Assembly: GCF_034479555.1 (NCBI RefSeq)
Contig: NZ_CP140151.1
Coordinates: 1,612,001 to 1,676,000 of the forward strand
Source of the DNA: Chromohalobacter canadensis
Lineage (GTDB): Bacteria; Pseudomonadota; Gammaproteobacteria; Pseudomonadales; Halomonadaceae
Length of the DNA: 64,000 nt
Reading direction: 5' to 3'
Shown: one piece after another, positions 34,581 to 43,686 of the stretch
Position numbering within the stretch: position 1 is the stretch's first letter
Layout of the letters: each line of letters begins with the position of its first letter
Notes under the pieces: generated by a model
The model's database searches: none
What the model was told of the DNA's origin: nothing
Seen by the model: only the letters and a program-made list of their open reading frames with translations
Position numbers and translations under genes: made by a program

Positions 34581-35630
34581 ATGGCACGCACCGGCTGGCT
34601 TGCCTCACTATGGCACTGGCTCATCGCCGGTGGGCTGGCGCTGCTCATCGTCGCCAGCAGCGGCTGGGCGGTGCTGGCGTTGTGGTACCGCCTTCCCGGC
34701 CCTTCTGTGCTGCGTTACGGCTTGGCGGGGCTGTGGATCATCGCTGCGTTGGCATGCTGCGTGGGGTTATTCCTCAAGGGCTGGCCGGCGCGTGCCCTGC
34801 TCGGCTACCTGGCCATGTACCTCGTGCTCGGCGCCTGGTGGTGGACGATCCAACCCGCCACCGAGCGCGACTGGGCACCGGACGTTGCGCATATCGTCGG
34901 CGGCACGCAGGAAGGCGACAATCGCGTCACCGTGAACAACGTGCGCAACTTCCAATGGCGCACCCCGCAGGATTTCGATGAGCGCTGGGAAACCCGCCAC
35001 TACGACCTGGACCAGCTGCGTTCGGTCGATCTGCTGGTGTCCTACTGGATGGGGCCGGCCATCGCCCACACGCTGGTCAGCTTCGGTTTCGACGACGGGC
35101 GTTACCTGACGTTCTCGGTGGAAATACGCAAGGAGCGCGGTGAGGCCTTCTCCACCCTGGGCGGCTTCTTCAAGGAATACGAAGTCAGCATCATCGCCGC
35201 CGACGAGCGCGATATCGTGCGCGTGCGCACCAACACGCGCGGCGAGGACGTCTATCTCTATCGTGTGCAGATGCCCAAACCCGTCATGCAAGACCTGTTT
35301 CGCGCCTACCTCGATGAGGCCCACCAGTTGCAACGCGAGCCACGCTACTACAACACGCTGACCTCCAACTGCACCACGCTGGTCTACGCCATGATGAAAC
35401 GCATCGTCCCCGGCTTGCCCTTCGACTACCGACTGCTGCTATCCGGCTACCTGCCCGAGTACGTGCACAGCGTCGGCGCGTTGGCACCCGGCGTTCCCTT
35501 CGCCGCGCTCAAGGACAAGGGCCACATCAACGCCCGCGCCCTAAAAGCAGATGACGCCGAGGATTTCTCCGCCCGCATCCGCGAGGGCATCCCCGGTGCG
35601 GACGAGCCCTCTTACGACGCGGACAACTAA
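34581..35630 (+). CDS. DUF4105 membrane protein
   Basis: 349 aa starting 2 nt after the aminotransferase. Three N-terminal hydrophobic helices (residues ~10-90) precede a large domain with VDLLVSYWMGPAIAHTLVSF, GFDDGRYLTFSVEIRKERGE and the conserved NTLTSNCTTLVYAMM. The NC motif suggests a papain-like fold, but activity is unproven. Family members are inner-membrane proteins of unknown function. Its stop overlapped the ancestral comM 3' end (see the repeat at 35643). Confidence 0.9.
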   Translation: MARTGWLASLWHWLIAGGLALLIVASSGWAVLALWYRLPGPSVLRYGLAGLWIIAALACCVGLFLKGWPARALLGYLAMYLVLGAWWWTIQPATERDWAPDVAHIVGGTQEGDNRVTVNNVRNFQWRTPQDFDERWETRHYDLDQLRSVDLLVSYWMGPAIAHTLVSFGFDDGRYLTFSVEIRKERGEAFSTLGGFFKEYEVSIIAADERDIVRVRTNTRGEDVYLYRVQMPKPVMQDLFRAYLDEAHQLQREPRYYNTLTSNCTTLVYAMMKRIVPGLPFDYRLLLSGYLPEYVHSVGALAPGVPFAALKDKGHINARALKADDAEDFSARIREGIPGADEPSYDADN

Positions 35631-35642
35631 GCCCCTGCACTA

Positions 35643-35699
35643 CCGCCGATCAGCCGATCCAATTGGCGATAGCCGATGGCTTCCATTAGGTGAGGCCGG
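35643..35699 (-). repeat. displaced copy of the comM 3' end
   Basis: 57 bp matching 36584-36640 with about six mismatches. The minus strand encodes LMEAIGYRQLDRLIGG followed by SAGA and a TAG at 35627-35629, the natural comM C-terminus. The intact comM gene ends 941 bp away with its own copy. The two copies bracket one gene. Confidence 0.85.
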
Positions 35700-35763
35700 C
35701 GATCTTACTTCCTACTATTCTTTATAATAGGCTTACCTAATATAAATGGCATTGTGAGGGGGC

Positions 35764-36309
35764 ATGGGAAAGCCAAAAGCGGGAGTTCAGTGGAGACCAC
35801 ACGAAATGGCGGGGGAGGTCTTCGATCTCAGCCACCTACATCCATATGAAACAGAGTATGTGGTGCCTGCCAAAGGCAGCAATCCCGAACGCCGCTTCAA
35901 GGTCAGCGTGAGCTTTGGCCTCCATTGCTTTACAAAGACGTCAGACGATGTAGCAGCAGTGCCTGATGATGGCTGGTATGCCGACAACCGCGAACGACGA
36001 GCTTTCTGCCATGAGCGTTGGAAGCTCTCGAAGATGCTGCCAGGGATTATCGAAACCCTAGACAGTCGAAAATGCCTCCACACCGGCCGAGAAGAATTCA
36101 TCACTATTGAGGTAGTCGTGGATGGGCGCCAATTCGACTATGCGGTGTTCTTTCTGGTCACGAAAGGGGGAAAATCGGGTGCTGATCTCAATTTGTTCGT
36201 CATCAGCGCACATGAACGTTATAACGCCCTTAGATACAAGAAGCCGATTCGTTTCCATGTAATTCTGATGAACCGCTACCAGGGAAAACCGATCAAGGTA
36301 CCTCGGTAG
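35764..36309 (+). CDS. hypothetical protein on the comM insert
   Basis: 181 aa; GAGGGGG precedes the ATG, and a -10-like TATAAT lies at 35723-35728. I do not recognise a named family. Features: basic and aromatic-rich, EVFDLSHLHPYETEYVVP near the start, VSVSFGLHCFTKTSDD, an FCHERWKLSKMLPGIIETL helix, a central strand region (FITIEVVVDGRQFDYAVFFL) and a basic tail. No membrane helix. It is the only gene between the two comM 3'-end copies and has its own terminator, so it behaves like cargo. Confidence 0.75.
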   Translation: MGKPKAGVQWRPHEMAGEVFDLSHLHPYETEYVVPAKGSNPERRFKVSVSFGLHCFTKTSDDVAAVPDDGWYADNRERRAFCHERWKLSKMLPGIIETLDSRKCLHTGREEFITIEVVVDGRQFDYAVFFLVTKGGKSGADLNLFVISAHERYNALRYKKPIRFHVILMNRYQGKPIKVPR

Positions 36310-36317
36310 GCACATGA

Positions 36318-36348
36318 AAACGCCCCGCGTAGGCGGGGCGTTTCCTTA
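36318..36348 (+). terminator. rho-independent terminator of the insert gene
   Basis: An 11-bp stem AAACGCCCCGC / GCGGGGCGTTT followed by CCTT, 9 nt after the stop. The next 200 bp (to comM) show nothing that I can support. Confidence 0.85.
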
Positions 36349-36567
36349 ATCCGGAGCCTCTTGAGTATTCCACTCTTGGGTGCGAACCACTTTCATGGCG
36401 GGCGGGCGCTTACACCGGTCTGCGCTTCCTTTGCAATAAGGATGGCTCATACCGATGACTCCGTCAATATGAGCAAACCCCCGAGCCTATGCCAGGCGCG
36501 GAAAATAGCCGCAATTTCAGCAGAAAATAACTTCTCAGGCTGACTTCATAACCCAGGCCCTCGACAT

Positions 36568-38082
36568 CTAAACACCCCCATTGCCGCCGATCAGCCGATC
36601 CAACTGGCGATAGCCGATGGCTTCCATCAGTTGGGGCTGGCGGGGGCGGGGTTCCTCGGCAAGGTCGGCAAGCGTGAGGGCGACGCGCAGCACGCGGTGA
36701 TAGGCGCGGGCGGAGAGATTGAGGCGATTGAGCACGTCGGCCAGCCAAGTGCGCTCCTGGCCATCCAGTGCGCAGAGATCCTCCAGCGTGCTGCTGGGTA
36801 AATAAGCGTTGAGCGCGCCGCGCTGGGCTTGGCGCTGGCGGGCGGCGAGGACACGCCGGCGGACAACGTCGGAGCTTTCGCCGCTGCGTTGTTCGGTAAG
36901 TTGCGCAGCGGGCAGCGCGGGGACTTCTACCTGCAGGTCGATACGGTCGAGCAGGGGGCCCGAGATACGCGCCTGGTAGCGTTGCACCTGGGCCGGCGTG
37001 CACACACAGGCTTTGCGCGGGTCGCCGAGATGTCCGCATGGGCATGGATTCATTGCCGCCACGAGTTGAAAGCGAGCGGGAAAGCAGCTCTGCATCAATG
37101 CCCGCGAGACGACGATCTGGCCCGATTCCAGCGGTTCGCGTAGCACCTCCAGCACACGCCGGTCGAACTCCGGCAATTCATCCAGAAACAGCACCCCGTG
37201 ATGCGCCAGTGAAATTTCTCCTGGGCGCGGCTTGCCGCCACCACCGACCAGCGCCACGCCGCTGGCGGTATGGTGCGGGGTACGAAACGGCCGCTGCCCC
37301 CAGCGTTCGAGAATCGGCAGGCCGCATACCGAGCGTACGGCGGCCACTTCCAACGCTTCATCTTCTTGGAGTGGCGGCAAAATCCCGGGTAATCGACTGG
37401 CGAGCATGGTCTTGCCCGTGCCGGGCGGTCCAGCGAACAAAAGATTATGGCCACCGCTGGCGGCGACTTCCAACGCCCGCCGGGCTTGGTGCTGGCCACG
37501 CACCTCGGCGAGATCGGGCTCGGCCAAGCGCGGTGCAGGCCGCTCACCAAGTTGGTGCGGAGTGATCGGCGCTTGCTTGAGCAAGTGCGCAACGACCTGC
37601 GGTAGATCGGCGGCAGGAAGAACGGCCAGATCACCGGCCAACGCCGCTTCATCGGCGTTGCTCTCGGGCAGGAGTAAGGCACGCCCGGCACGGCGCGCTT
37701 CCAGGGCCGCCGGCAATACCCCGCGCACGGGGCGCAACTTGCCATCCAGCGCCAACTCCCCCAGACACTCAAGCCCTGCCACGGCCTCGCCGGGAATCTG
37801 CCCCGAGGCCACCAGGATGCCCAGCGCAATGGGCAGGTCGAAGCGTCCGCCCTCCTTGGGGAGATCCGCCGGGGCGAGATTGAGCGTGATGCGCCGCGTA
37901 GGGAAATCGAAACCGGCGTTGATCAGGGCGCTGCGCACCCGCTCGCGGCTCTCTTTGACGGCCGCCTCGGGCAGTCCGACGATCGCCAATCCCGGAAGGC
38001 CGTTGGTGAGATGCACTTCGACCAGCACATTCGGCGCCTCCAGCCCCAAGCCGGCACGCGTGTTGATGATGGCAAGCGCCAT
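36568..38082 (-). CDS. comM: ComM / YifB family Mg-chelatase-like AAA ATPase
   Basis: 504 aa hexameric helicase-type ATPase that promotes branch migration during natural transformation in Vibrio and Acinetobacter. The N-terminal ChlI domain has NVLVEVHLTNGLPGLAIVGL. Walker A is FAGPPGTGKTMLASRLPG, Walker B VLFLDELPEFDRRVLE, and the C-terminal lid SARAYHRVLRVALTLADL. The end is LDRLIGGNGGV. The 3' end is an attachment-site-like position: a second, slightly diverged copy lies 941 bp downstream. Confidence 0.96.
   Translation of the reverse strand: MALAIINTRAGLGLEAPNVLVEVHLTNGLPGLAIVGLPEAAVKESRERVRSALINAGFDFPTRRITLNLAPADLPKEGGRFDLPIALGILVASGQIPGEAVAGLECLGELALDGKLRPVRGVLPAALEARRAGRALLLPESNADEAALAGDLAVLPAADLPQVVAHLLKQAPITPHQLGERPAPRLAEPDLAEVRGQHQARRALEVAASGGHNLLFAGPPGTGKTMLASRLPGILPPLQEDEALEVAAVRSVCGLPILERWGQRPFRTPHHTASGVALVGGGGKPRPGEISLAHHGVLFLDELPEFDRRVLEVLREPLESGQIVVSRALMQSCFPARFQLVAAMNPCPCGHLGDPRKACVCTPAQVQRYQARISGPLLDRIDLQVEVPALPAAQLTEQRSGESSDVVRRRVLAARQRQAQRGALNAYLPSSTLEDLCALDGQERTWLADVLNRLNLSARAYHRVLRVALTLADLAEEPRPRQPQLMEAIGYRQLDRLIGGNGGV
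36584..36640 (-). repeat. comM 3'-end copy inside the intact gene
   Basis: Partner of 35643-35699. Together they bracket an insert of about 0.94 kb carrying one gene and one terminator. Confidence 0.85.
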
Positions 38083-38244
38083 GCAGCCTCCTCCCGGTCA
38101 TATCAATATATGCGTATACACTAATTGATTGACTGCGGTAACGCACGCGCCGTGGAAGGCGGCGACAGGAACTATCGGCAAGCAAGAGGCACAGGCGCGA
38201 TGCCGTCTCGACCGGCCGAGACGGCATCCGTTATCGAGCGGCGC

Positions 38245-38598
38245 TCAGTTCTTGCGGGAGGTGTCGGACGCGCTCGACTCGTCGGCGTCGTCCTTGGCAT
38301 CGTTCTCGGTCACCGGCTCGGCGCCTTCGGCGGCGGCCACCGGGGTGCTCTGGCCCACGTCCAGTGCCGCTTCCAATGCCGCGACCTGCGCCTCGAGAGA
38401 TTCGACACGCGAGCGCGTGCGCTGCAGCACTTCCATCAAGATGTCGAAGTCTTCACGCGAGACCAGTTCCATGCGGTCGAAGGCGCCGCGCATCACACCC
38501 TGAACGCTGCGCTGGATGTCTTCCGGCGCGTGCGAGGCATCCTGGAGCCGGTCGCCGACTTGCTGAGCGAGACGTGAGAAGAGGTCTTGTGTCGCCAT
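38245..38598 (-). CDS. ubiK: UbiK/YqiC (BMFP) accessory factor
   Basis: 117 aa; the start at MATQDLFSRL was selected by family comparison (the frame is open to 38727). The short family core SRLAQQVGDRL...VMRGAFDRMELVSREDFDIL leads into a coiled coil (VESLEAQVAALEAAL). An acidic, Ala-rich tail of about 35 residues is longer than usual. UbiK assists ubiquinone biosynthesis under aerobic growth in E. coli. It lies upstream of comM on the same strand. Confidence 0.9.
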   Translation of the reverse strand: MATQDLFSRLAQQVGDRLQDASHAPEDIQRSVQGVMRGAFDRMELVSREDFDILMEVLQRTRSRVESLEAQVAALEAALDVGQSTPVAAAEGAEPVTENDAKDDADESSASDTSRKN

Positions 38599-38782
38599 GA
38601 GAGTTCCCTCGGATTGAACGTTTCCATCTCGACACAGCATACGCAAGGCCGATGAAATACGCATGCGCCATGTTGGTGCAGCCCCGATAGCGCCACGCAC
38701 CAAGATATGGCGAAGGGCGATCCACATTTGGGCACTACACGCAGCGACGTTTTCACACCTTCCCGTAACCAGCTGTTTTTAA

Positions 38783-39193
<411 letters not shown>

Positions 39194-39220
39194 GGCAAGG
39201 GCTGAAGGGAGACACAATAA

Positions 39221-40471
39221 ATGACTGAAGATATTACGCAGCTATCGTACGCGCTCGACACCTTCTATTTCTTGATCGCCGGTGTGCTGGTCATGTGGAT
39301 GGCCGCCGGCTTCGCCATGCTCGAAGCGGGCCTGGTCCGCTCCAAGAACACGGCGGAAATCCTGACCAAGAACGTGGTGTTGTTCGCCATCTCTTGCACC
39401 ATGTATCTGCTGTTCAGCTACCACTTGATGTATTCCAGTGGCGCTGGCGGCTTCCTGCCGAGTCTGGGCTTCCTGCTGGGCGGCGAGAACTCCGTCGATC
39501 AGGTAATGGGCAGCAACGGGGATATCTATTATTCCAACCGTGCCGACTTCTTCTTCCAGGTGGTATTCGTCGCAACCGCCATGTCGATCGTCTCCGGGGC
39601 CGTGGCTGAACGCATGAAACTCTGGGCGTTTCTGGCTTTTGCCGTGGTGATGACCGGGATCATCTATCCGACGTCCGGCTATTGGACCTGGGGCGGCGGC
39701 TGGCTCTCCGAGCTGGGCTTCTCCGACTATGCCGGTTCCGGCATCGTGCATATGGCGGGGGCATCGGCCGCATTGGCTGGGGTGCTGGTACTCGGGCCGC
39801 GCAAGGGCAAGTACGGCAAGAACGGCGCGATCTATGCCATTCCCGGTGCCAATCTGCCGCTGGCGACGCTAGGTACCTTCATTCTGTGGATGGGCTGGTT
39901 CGGCTTCAATGGCGGCAGCGAGTTGATGGTCTCCAACATCGACTCCGCCAATAACATGGCGCAGGTGCTGGTCAATACCAATGCCGCGGCTGCCGGGGGC
40001 GTAATCGCCGCGCTGATTCTCGCCAAGATCTGGTTCCGCAAGGCTGATCTGACCATGGCGCTCAACGGCGCAATCGCTGGTCTCGTCGCGATCACCGCCG
40101 ATCCGCTGTCGCCCAGCGGCTTGGGCGCCACCCTCATCGGTGCTGTCGGCGGGTTGCTGGTCGTCCTCTCCATCGTGGCGCTGGATAAACTGAAGATCGA
40201 CGACCCGGTCGGTGCCATCTCCGCGCACGGCGTGGTGGGTCTGTGGGGTGTATTGGCAGTGCCTATCACCAATGCCAGTGCCTCCTTCGGTGTACAGATC
40301 ATCGGCGCCCTCGCCATCTTCCTGTGGTGCTTCATCGCCAGCTTGATCGTATGGCTGATCATCAAGGCTGCGATGGGTGTCCGGGTCAGCGAAGAGGAAG
40401 AATACGAAGGGGTCGACCTGGCCGAATGTGGCCTGGAAGCCTACCCCGAGTTTGCCTCCAACAAGACGTAA
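39221..40471 (+). CDS. amtB: ammonium transporter Amt
   Basis: 416 aa, eleven hydrophobic segments, inner-membrane ammonium channel. The motif MWMAAGFAMLEAGLVRSKNT lies in the first helices, and the pore twin histidines are in GSGIVHMAGASAALAGV and AISAHGVVGLWGV. Unlike E. coli AmtB there is no cleavable signal peptide; the chain starts MTEDITQLSYALDTF. It is cotranscribed with the upstream glnK and followed by a terminator and a second P-II gene. Confidence 0.96.
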   Translation: MTEDITQLSYALDTFYFLIAGVLVMWMAAGFAMLEAGLVRSKNTAEILTKNVVLFAISCTMYLLFSYHLMYSSGAGGFLPSLGFLLGGENSVDQVMGSNGDIYYSNRADFFFQVVFVATAMSIVSGAVAERMKLWAFLAFAVVMTGIIYPTSGYWTWGGGWLSELGFSDYAGSGIVHMAGASAALAGVLVLGPRKGKYGKNGAIYAIPGANLPLATLGTFILWMGWFGFNGGSELMVSNIDSANNMAQVLVNTNAAAAGGVIAALILAKIWFRKADLTMALNGAIAGLVAITADPLSPSGLGATLIGAVGGLLVVLSIVALDKLKIDDPVGAISAHGVVGLWGVLAVPITNASASFGVQIIGALAIFLWCFIASLIVWLIIKAAMGVRVSEEEEYEGVDLAECGLEAYPEFASNKT

Positions 40472-40509
40472 ACCTTGTTGGAGTACCGAGTGAGCTGGCG
40501 TGCTCCCCT

Positions 40510-40534
40510 GGCCCCCTTCGGGGGGCCTTTTTTT
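40510..40534 (+). terminator. terminator after amtB
   Basis: GGCCCC-CTTCGG-GGGGCC hairpin directly followed by seven T (40528-40534). Confidence 0.92.
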
Positions 40535-40583
40535 AATCCCGCGACCAGCGGTGTATGCTTGAAAGCATGATCGTTGGGCATAA

Positions 40584-40970
<387 letters not shown>

Positions 40971-40998
40971 GCCGCATCGCCTGCCAGCACGATGATCC

Positions 40999-41033
40999 GA
41001 CAATGCCCCTCACCTCGAGGGGCATTGTCGTTT
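40999..41033 (+). terminator. terminator after the second P-II gene
   Basis: A perfect 12-bp stem GACAATGCCCCT / AGGGGCATTGTC with a 7-nt loop, then GTTT. It also faces the convergent ankyrin gene. Confidence 0.85.
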
Positions 41034-41058
41034 CCGGGCGAGCGTGACCAAGAAGCGC

Positions 41059-41580
41059 TTAAAGGGCGTCCAGTATCGCGGGCGTACGTGTCGCGCCCAT
41101 CGCCGAGGCGAGTTCGCTCGCTGTCATGCCGCGACTGTCGGTAGCGCGAGGATCGGCTCCTTGGGCAAGCAGGTATTCGACGATCTCGGCATTGTCGAAC
41201 ATCGCCGCGAACATCAATGCCGTCTTGTCGTCTGGGGAGCGCGCGTTGACCGAGGCGCCATGTGACACCAGCAGCTCGGCCATGGCCAAATGCCCCTTGA
41301 AGGCCGCGCCGGAGAGCGGATGATGGCCATTATCGTTGTACAACTCGGGATCGGCGCCTTGTTCGAGCAGTAGTTGCGTGGCCTCGAGATGGTCATGGTA
41401 ACTGGCCAGCATCAACAGGCTGTCGCCCTTGTCGTTGCACATGTTCGGCGGCAGCCCCTGGACCAACCAGCCGCGCAGTTTTTCCGTCTCGCCATTGCGC
41501 GCACTATTGAAGATCTTCGTGGCCAGTTGGATCGTTGCCTCGTCCAACTCAGCATTGGCGGTGTCGTGATCGTCCGACAT
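41059..41580 (-). CDS. ankyrin-repeat protein
   Basis: 173 aa built of four to five ankyrin repeats, e.g. DSLLMLASYHDHLEATQLLL, HHPLSGAAFKGHLAMAELLV, KTALMFAAMFDNAEIVEYLL and DSRGMTASELASAMG. No signal peptide, so cytoplasmic. Similar small ankyrin proteins accompany catalases or act as inhibitors in other bacteria, but no partner is seen here. GGAGCA lies upstream of the ATG. Confidence 0.92.
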   Translation of the reverse strand: MSDDHDTANAELDEATIQLATKIFNSARNGETEKLRGWLVQGLPPNMCNDKGDSLLMLASYHDHLEATQLLLEQGADPELYNDNGHHPLSGAAFKGHLAMAELLVSHGASVNARSPDDKTALMFAAMFDNAEIVEYLLAQGADPRATDSRGMTASELASAMGATRTPAILDAL

Positions 41581-41665
41581 CGTGTTTTGCTCCTTGTGGC
41601 ATCTAGCATCGAGCGTAGCATGTCACTTGACGCGACGCGCCACCCTTCAAGAGACCCGTGAGTCC

Positions 41666-42550
41666 ATGCTGGATATCAAGTATTACGTATTGATCGACGC
41701 CATCGCTACCCACGGCACGGTGCACGATGCCGCCGCCGCCATCGGCATTACCCAGCCTGCGGCGACGCATCGCATTCGTGAAATGGAACGCCGCCTGGGC
41801 GTCGCATTGTTCCATCGCGAAGGACGCCGGCTGACGCTGTCCGCCTCGGGCGAGCGCCTACTCGACACCGCCCACGCAGTGCTTCCCCAGCTACGCCGCG
41901 CCGAGCTCGAGGCATGGCAACTGGCACGCCGTGCCGAACCCGCCTTGCGCCTGGGCATCGGCCCCTACGACACCTTCTCGCGGGCGATTCCGCATCTCTA
42001 CGATCAGCATGAACACGACATCGATCTGGTGCGTTTGCCCATGGCGGACATGACCACGGCCTTACTCGCCAACCGGGTCGACATGATCTGCATGATCGAA
42101 GTGCCCTCACAGCGCGGTATCGCCCACCAGTTGCTGTTCGAGGAGCCGCTGGTGGCGGTGTTGCCGCCCGGGCATCCTTACGCGCAAAGCGACGCAGTGC
42201 CCGCCGAGGTGTTCGATCAGGGCCGGCACTTCACCTACAGCATCACCCCCGAATCCGGGCACGAGTTCGAGCATTTCTTTCAACCGGCGGGCGTCTATCC
42301 CTCGCACATGGTGCAGATCGAGTCGGTCACCTTGATCCTCGAGCTCGTCGCCGCCGGCAAGGGGGTGAGCATTCTTTCGCGCTGGGCCGCGCGGGATGCT
42401 CACCAGGCCGGACACGTCGTCATGCGTCCCTTGGCCGGCGACCTTCCGCTCATTCCCTGGTACCTGGCCTATACGCAAATGCCCCACATCGCCGCCGTCG
42501 CCGACTCCCTGGCGGACACGCTACGTCACCTTTATCGCGCGGATGAGTAA
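41666..42550 (+). CDS. LysR-family transcriptional regulator
   Basis: 294 aa. The HTH at the N-terminus reads ATHGTVHDAAAAIGITQPAA then THRIREMERRLGVALFHREG. The C-terminal effector domain is of the MetR-like type (LRLGIGPYDTFSRAIPHLYD). The start at MLDIKYYVL is preferred because the preceding 28 open codons are not family-like. It stands in front of, and on the same strand as, the oxygenase/M24 genes and probably controls them; it does not have the usual divergent layout. Confidence 0.92.
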   Translation: MLDIKYYVLIDAIATHGTVHDAAAAIGITQPAATHRIREMERRLGVALFHREGRRLTLSASGERLLDTAHAVLPQLRRAELEAWQLARRAEPALRLGIGPYDTFSRAIPHLYDQHEHDIDLVRLPMADMTTALLANRVDMICMIEVPSQRGIAHQLLFEEPLVAVLPPGHPYAQSDAVPAEVFDQGRHFTYSITPESGHEFEHFFQPAGVYPSHMVQIESVTLILELVAAGKGVSILSRWAARDAHQAGHVVMRPLAGDLPLIPWYLAYTQMPHIAAVADSLADTLRHLYRADE

Positions 42551-42662
42551 CGGCGAGGCGCGCCGCCATGGGCTTGAAGCCGAACGATAAGAATCTCGTC
42601 GCAGATGGCCGGACATTCTCATTAGTTCCCCGCCCCCCGGGCTTTTATCGTATCGCCACTCC

Positions 42663-42710
42663 CTAGCCACAACCGGCTAGCCACGATCAGTTAGCGATCG
42701 ATTAGTCACA
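42663..42710 (+). repeat. short imperfect repeats before the oxygenase gene
   Basis: CTAGCCACAACCGG and CTAGCCACGATCAG are tandem 14-mers, followed by TTAGCGATCGA and TTAGTCACAACC. They occupy the promoter region between the LysR gene and the oxygenase gene and could be regulator half-sites or slippage products. Confidence 0.45.
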
Positions 42711-42732
42711 ACCCATCAGGAGGGGCGATCTC

Positions 42733-43629
42733 ATGTCACAGGCAACACTCGCAACACAAGCCACCGAGCAAGACGTCACCACCGACCGCCATCCCCTGGC
42801 ACGGTTCATCGATCTTGAACGCTATCCGATCCTGGAGCGCGATAGCGACGCCTACCAAGCAGCGGTCGAGGGTGTTCGCCAACAACTGCGCACCGATGGC
42901 TGCGCCCTGTTGTCGAAATTCATTCGCGAGGACCTCATCGAGCCGCTGCGCAAGGAAAGCGAGGCCCTGGCACCGCAAGCGTTCTACTCGGACAACAACG
43001 TCAATCCCTACGTCACGCCGGATGACCCGTCGCTGCCCGAGGATCACCCCGCTCGCTTCTTTCAGCACTACACCAACGGCTTCGTGGCGCGCGACCTGAT
43101 CCCCGAGGACGCCATCGTCCAGCAGCTCTATCGTGACCCCGACTTTCAACGCTTCGTCGCCGATTGCCTCGAAGAGCCGGTGATTTACGAGTTCGCCGAC
43201 CCCATCGCGGGGCTGGTCATCAACGTGATGCCCGACGACACCGAGCTGCCCTGGCACTTCGATACCAACGAATTCATCGTCAGCCTGATGACGCGGCGTC
43301 CCAACGAAGGCGGTGAATTCCAGTACGCACCCAACATCCGTCGTCCGGGCGACGAGAACTTCGCGGCCGTTCAGCGCGTGCTCGAAGGCGATCACACCGA
43401 GGTCGAGTCGTTGACGCTCAACACCGGCGACCTGCAGCTCTTCAAGGGACGCTACTCCATGCACCGTGTCGACGCCGCCAAGGGACAGCGTCTGTGCACC
43501 CTGCTCGGCTACGCCAAGACGCCCGACATGATGGGCAGCCTGGAGCACACCAAGCGAATTTACGGTCGCGTTACGCAGCAACACATCGACGCCGATAACC
43601 AGCGCCGTCACGACGCGCTCATGGGCTAA
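42733..43629 (+). CDS. HalD/BesD/ArpA-family Fe(II)/2OG oxygenase
   Basis: 298 aa; AGGAGGGG precedes the ATG. The facial triad is intact: His175 and Asp177 in LPWHFDTNEFIV, with the distal His244 in GRYSMHRV, and Arg253 positioned for 2-oxoglutarate. RPNEGGEFQYAPNIR and LNTGDLQLFKGR are family hallmarks. Halogenases of this family carry Gly in place of the Asp, so this one should hydroxylate or oxidise rather than chlorinate. The substrate is unknown; neighbours suggest a quaternary amine or amino acid derivative. Confidence 0.82.
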   Translation: MSQATLATQATEQDVTTDRHPLARFIDLERYPILERDSDAYQAAVEGVRQQLRTDGCALLSKFIREDLIEPLRKESEALAPQAFYSDNNVNPYVTPDDPSLPEDHPARFFQHYTNGFVARDLIPEDAIVQQLYRDPDFQRFVADCLEEPVIYEFADPIAGLVINVMPDDTELPWHFDTNEFIVSLMTRRPNEGGEFQYAPNIRRPGDENFAAVQRVLEGDHTEVESLTLNTGDLQLFKGRYSMHRVDAAKGQRLCTLLGYAKTPDMMGSLEHTKRIYGRVTQQHIDADNQRRHDALMG

Positions 43630-43686
43630 CACCGCCTCGCGTACGTCACCAAGCGTCTCGTTCACTCTTTACAAGGATGCCTTTCA

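Noticed and set aside
42733..43629. Calling the HalD/BesD-family enzyme a halogenase
   Set aside because: The metal-binding motif is HxD (His175, Asp177); halogenases of this family have Gly at the Asp position to make room for chloride.
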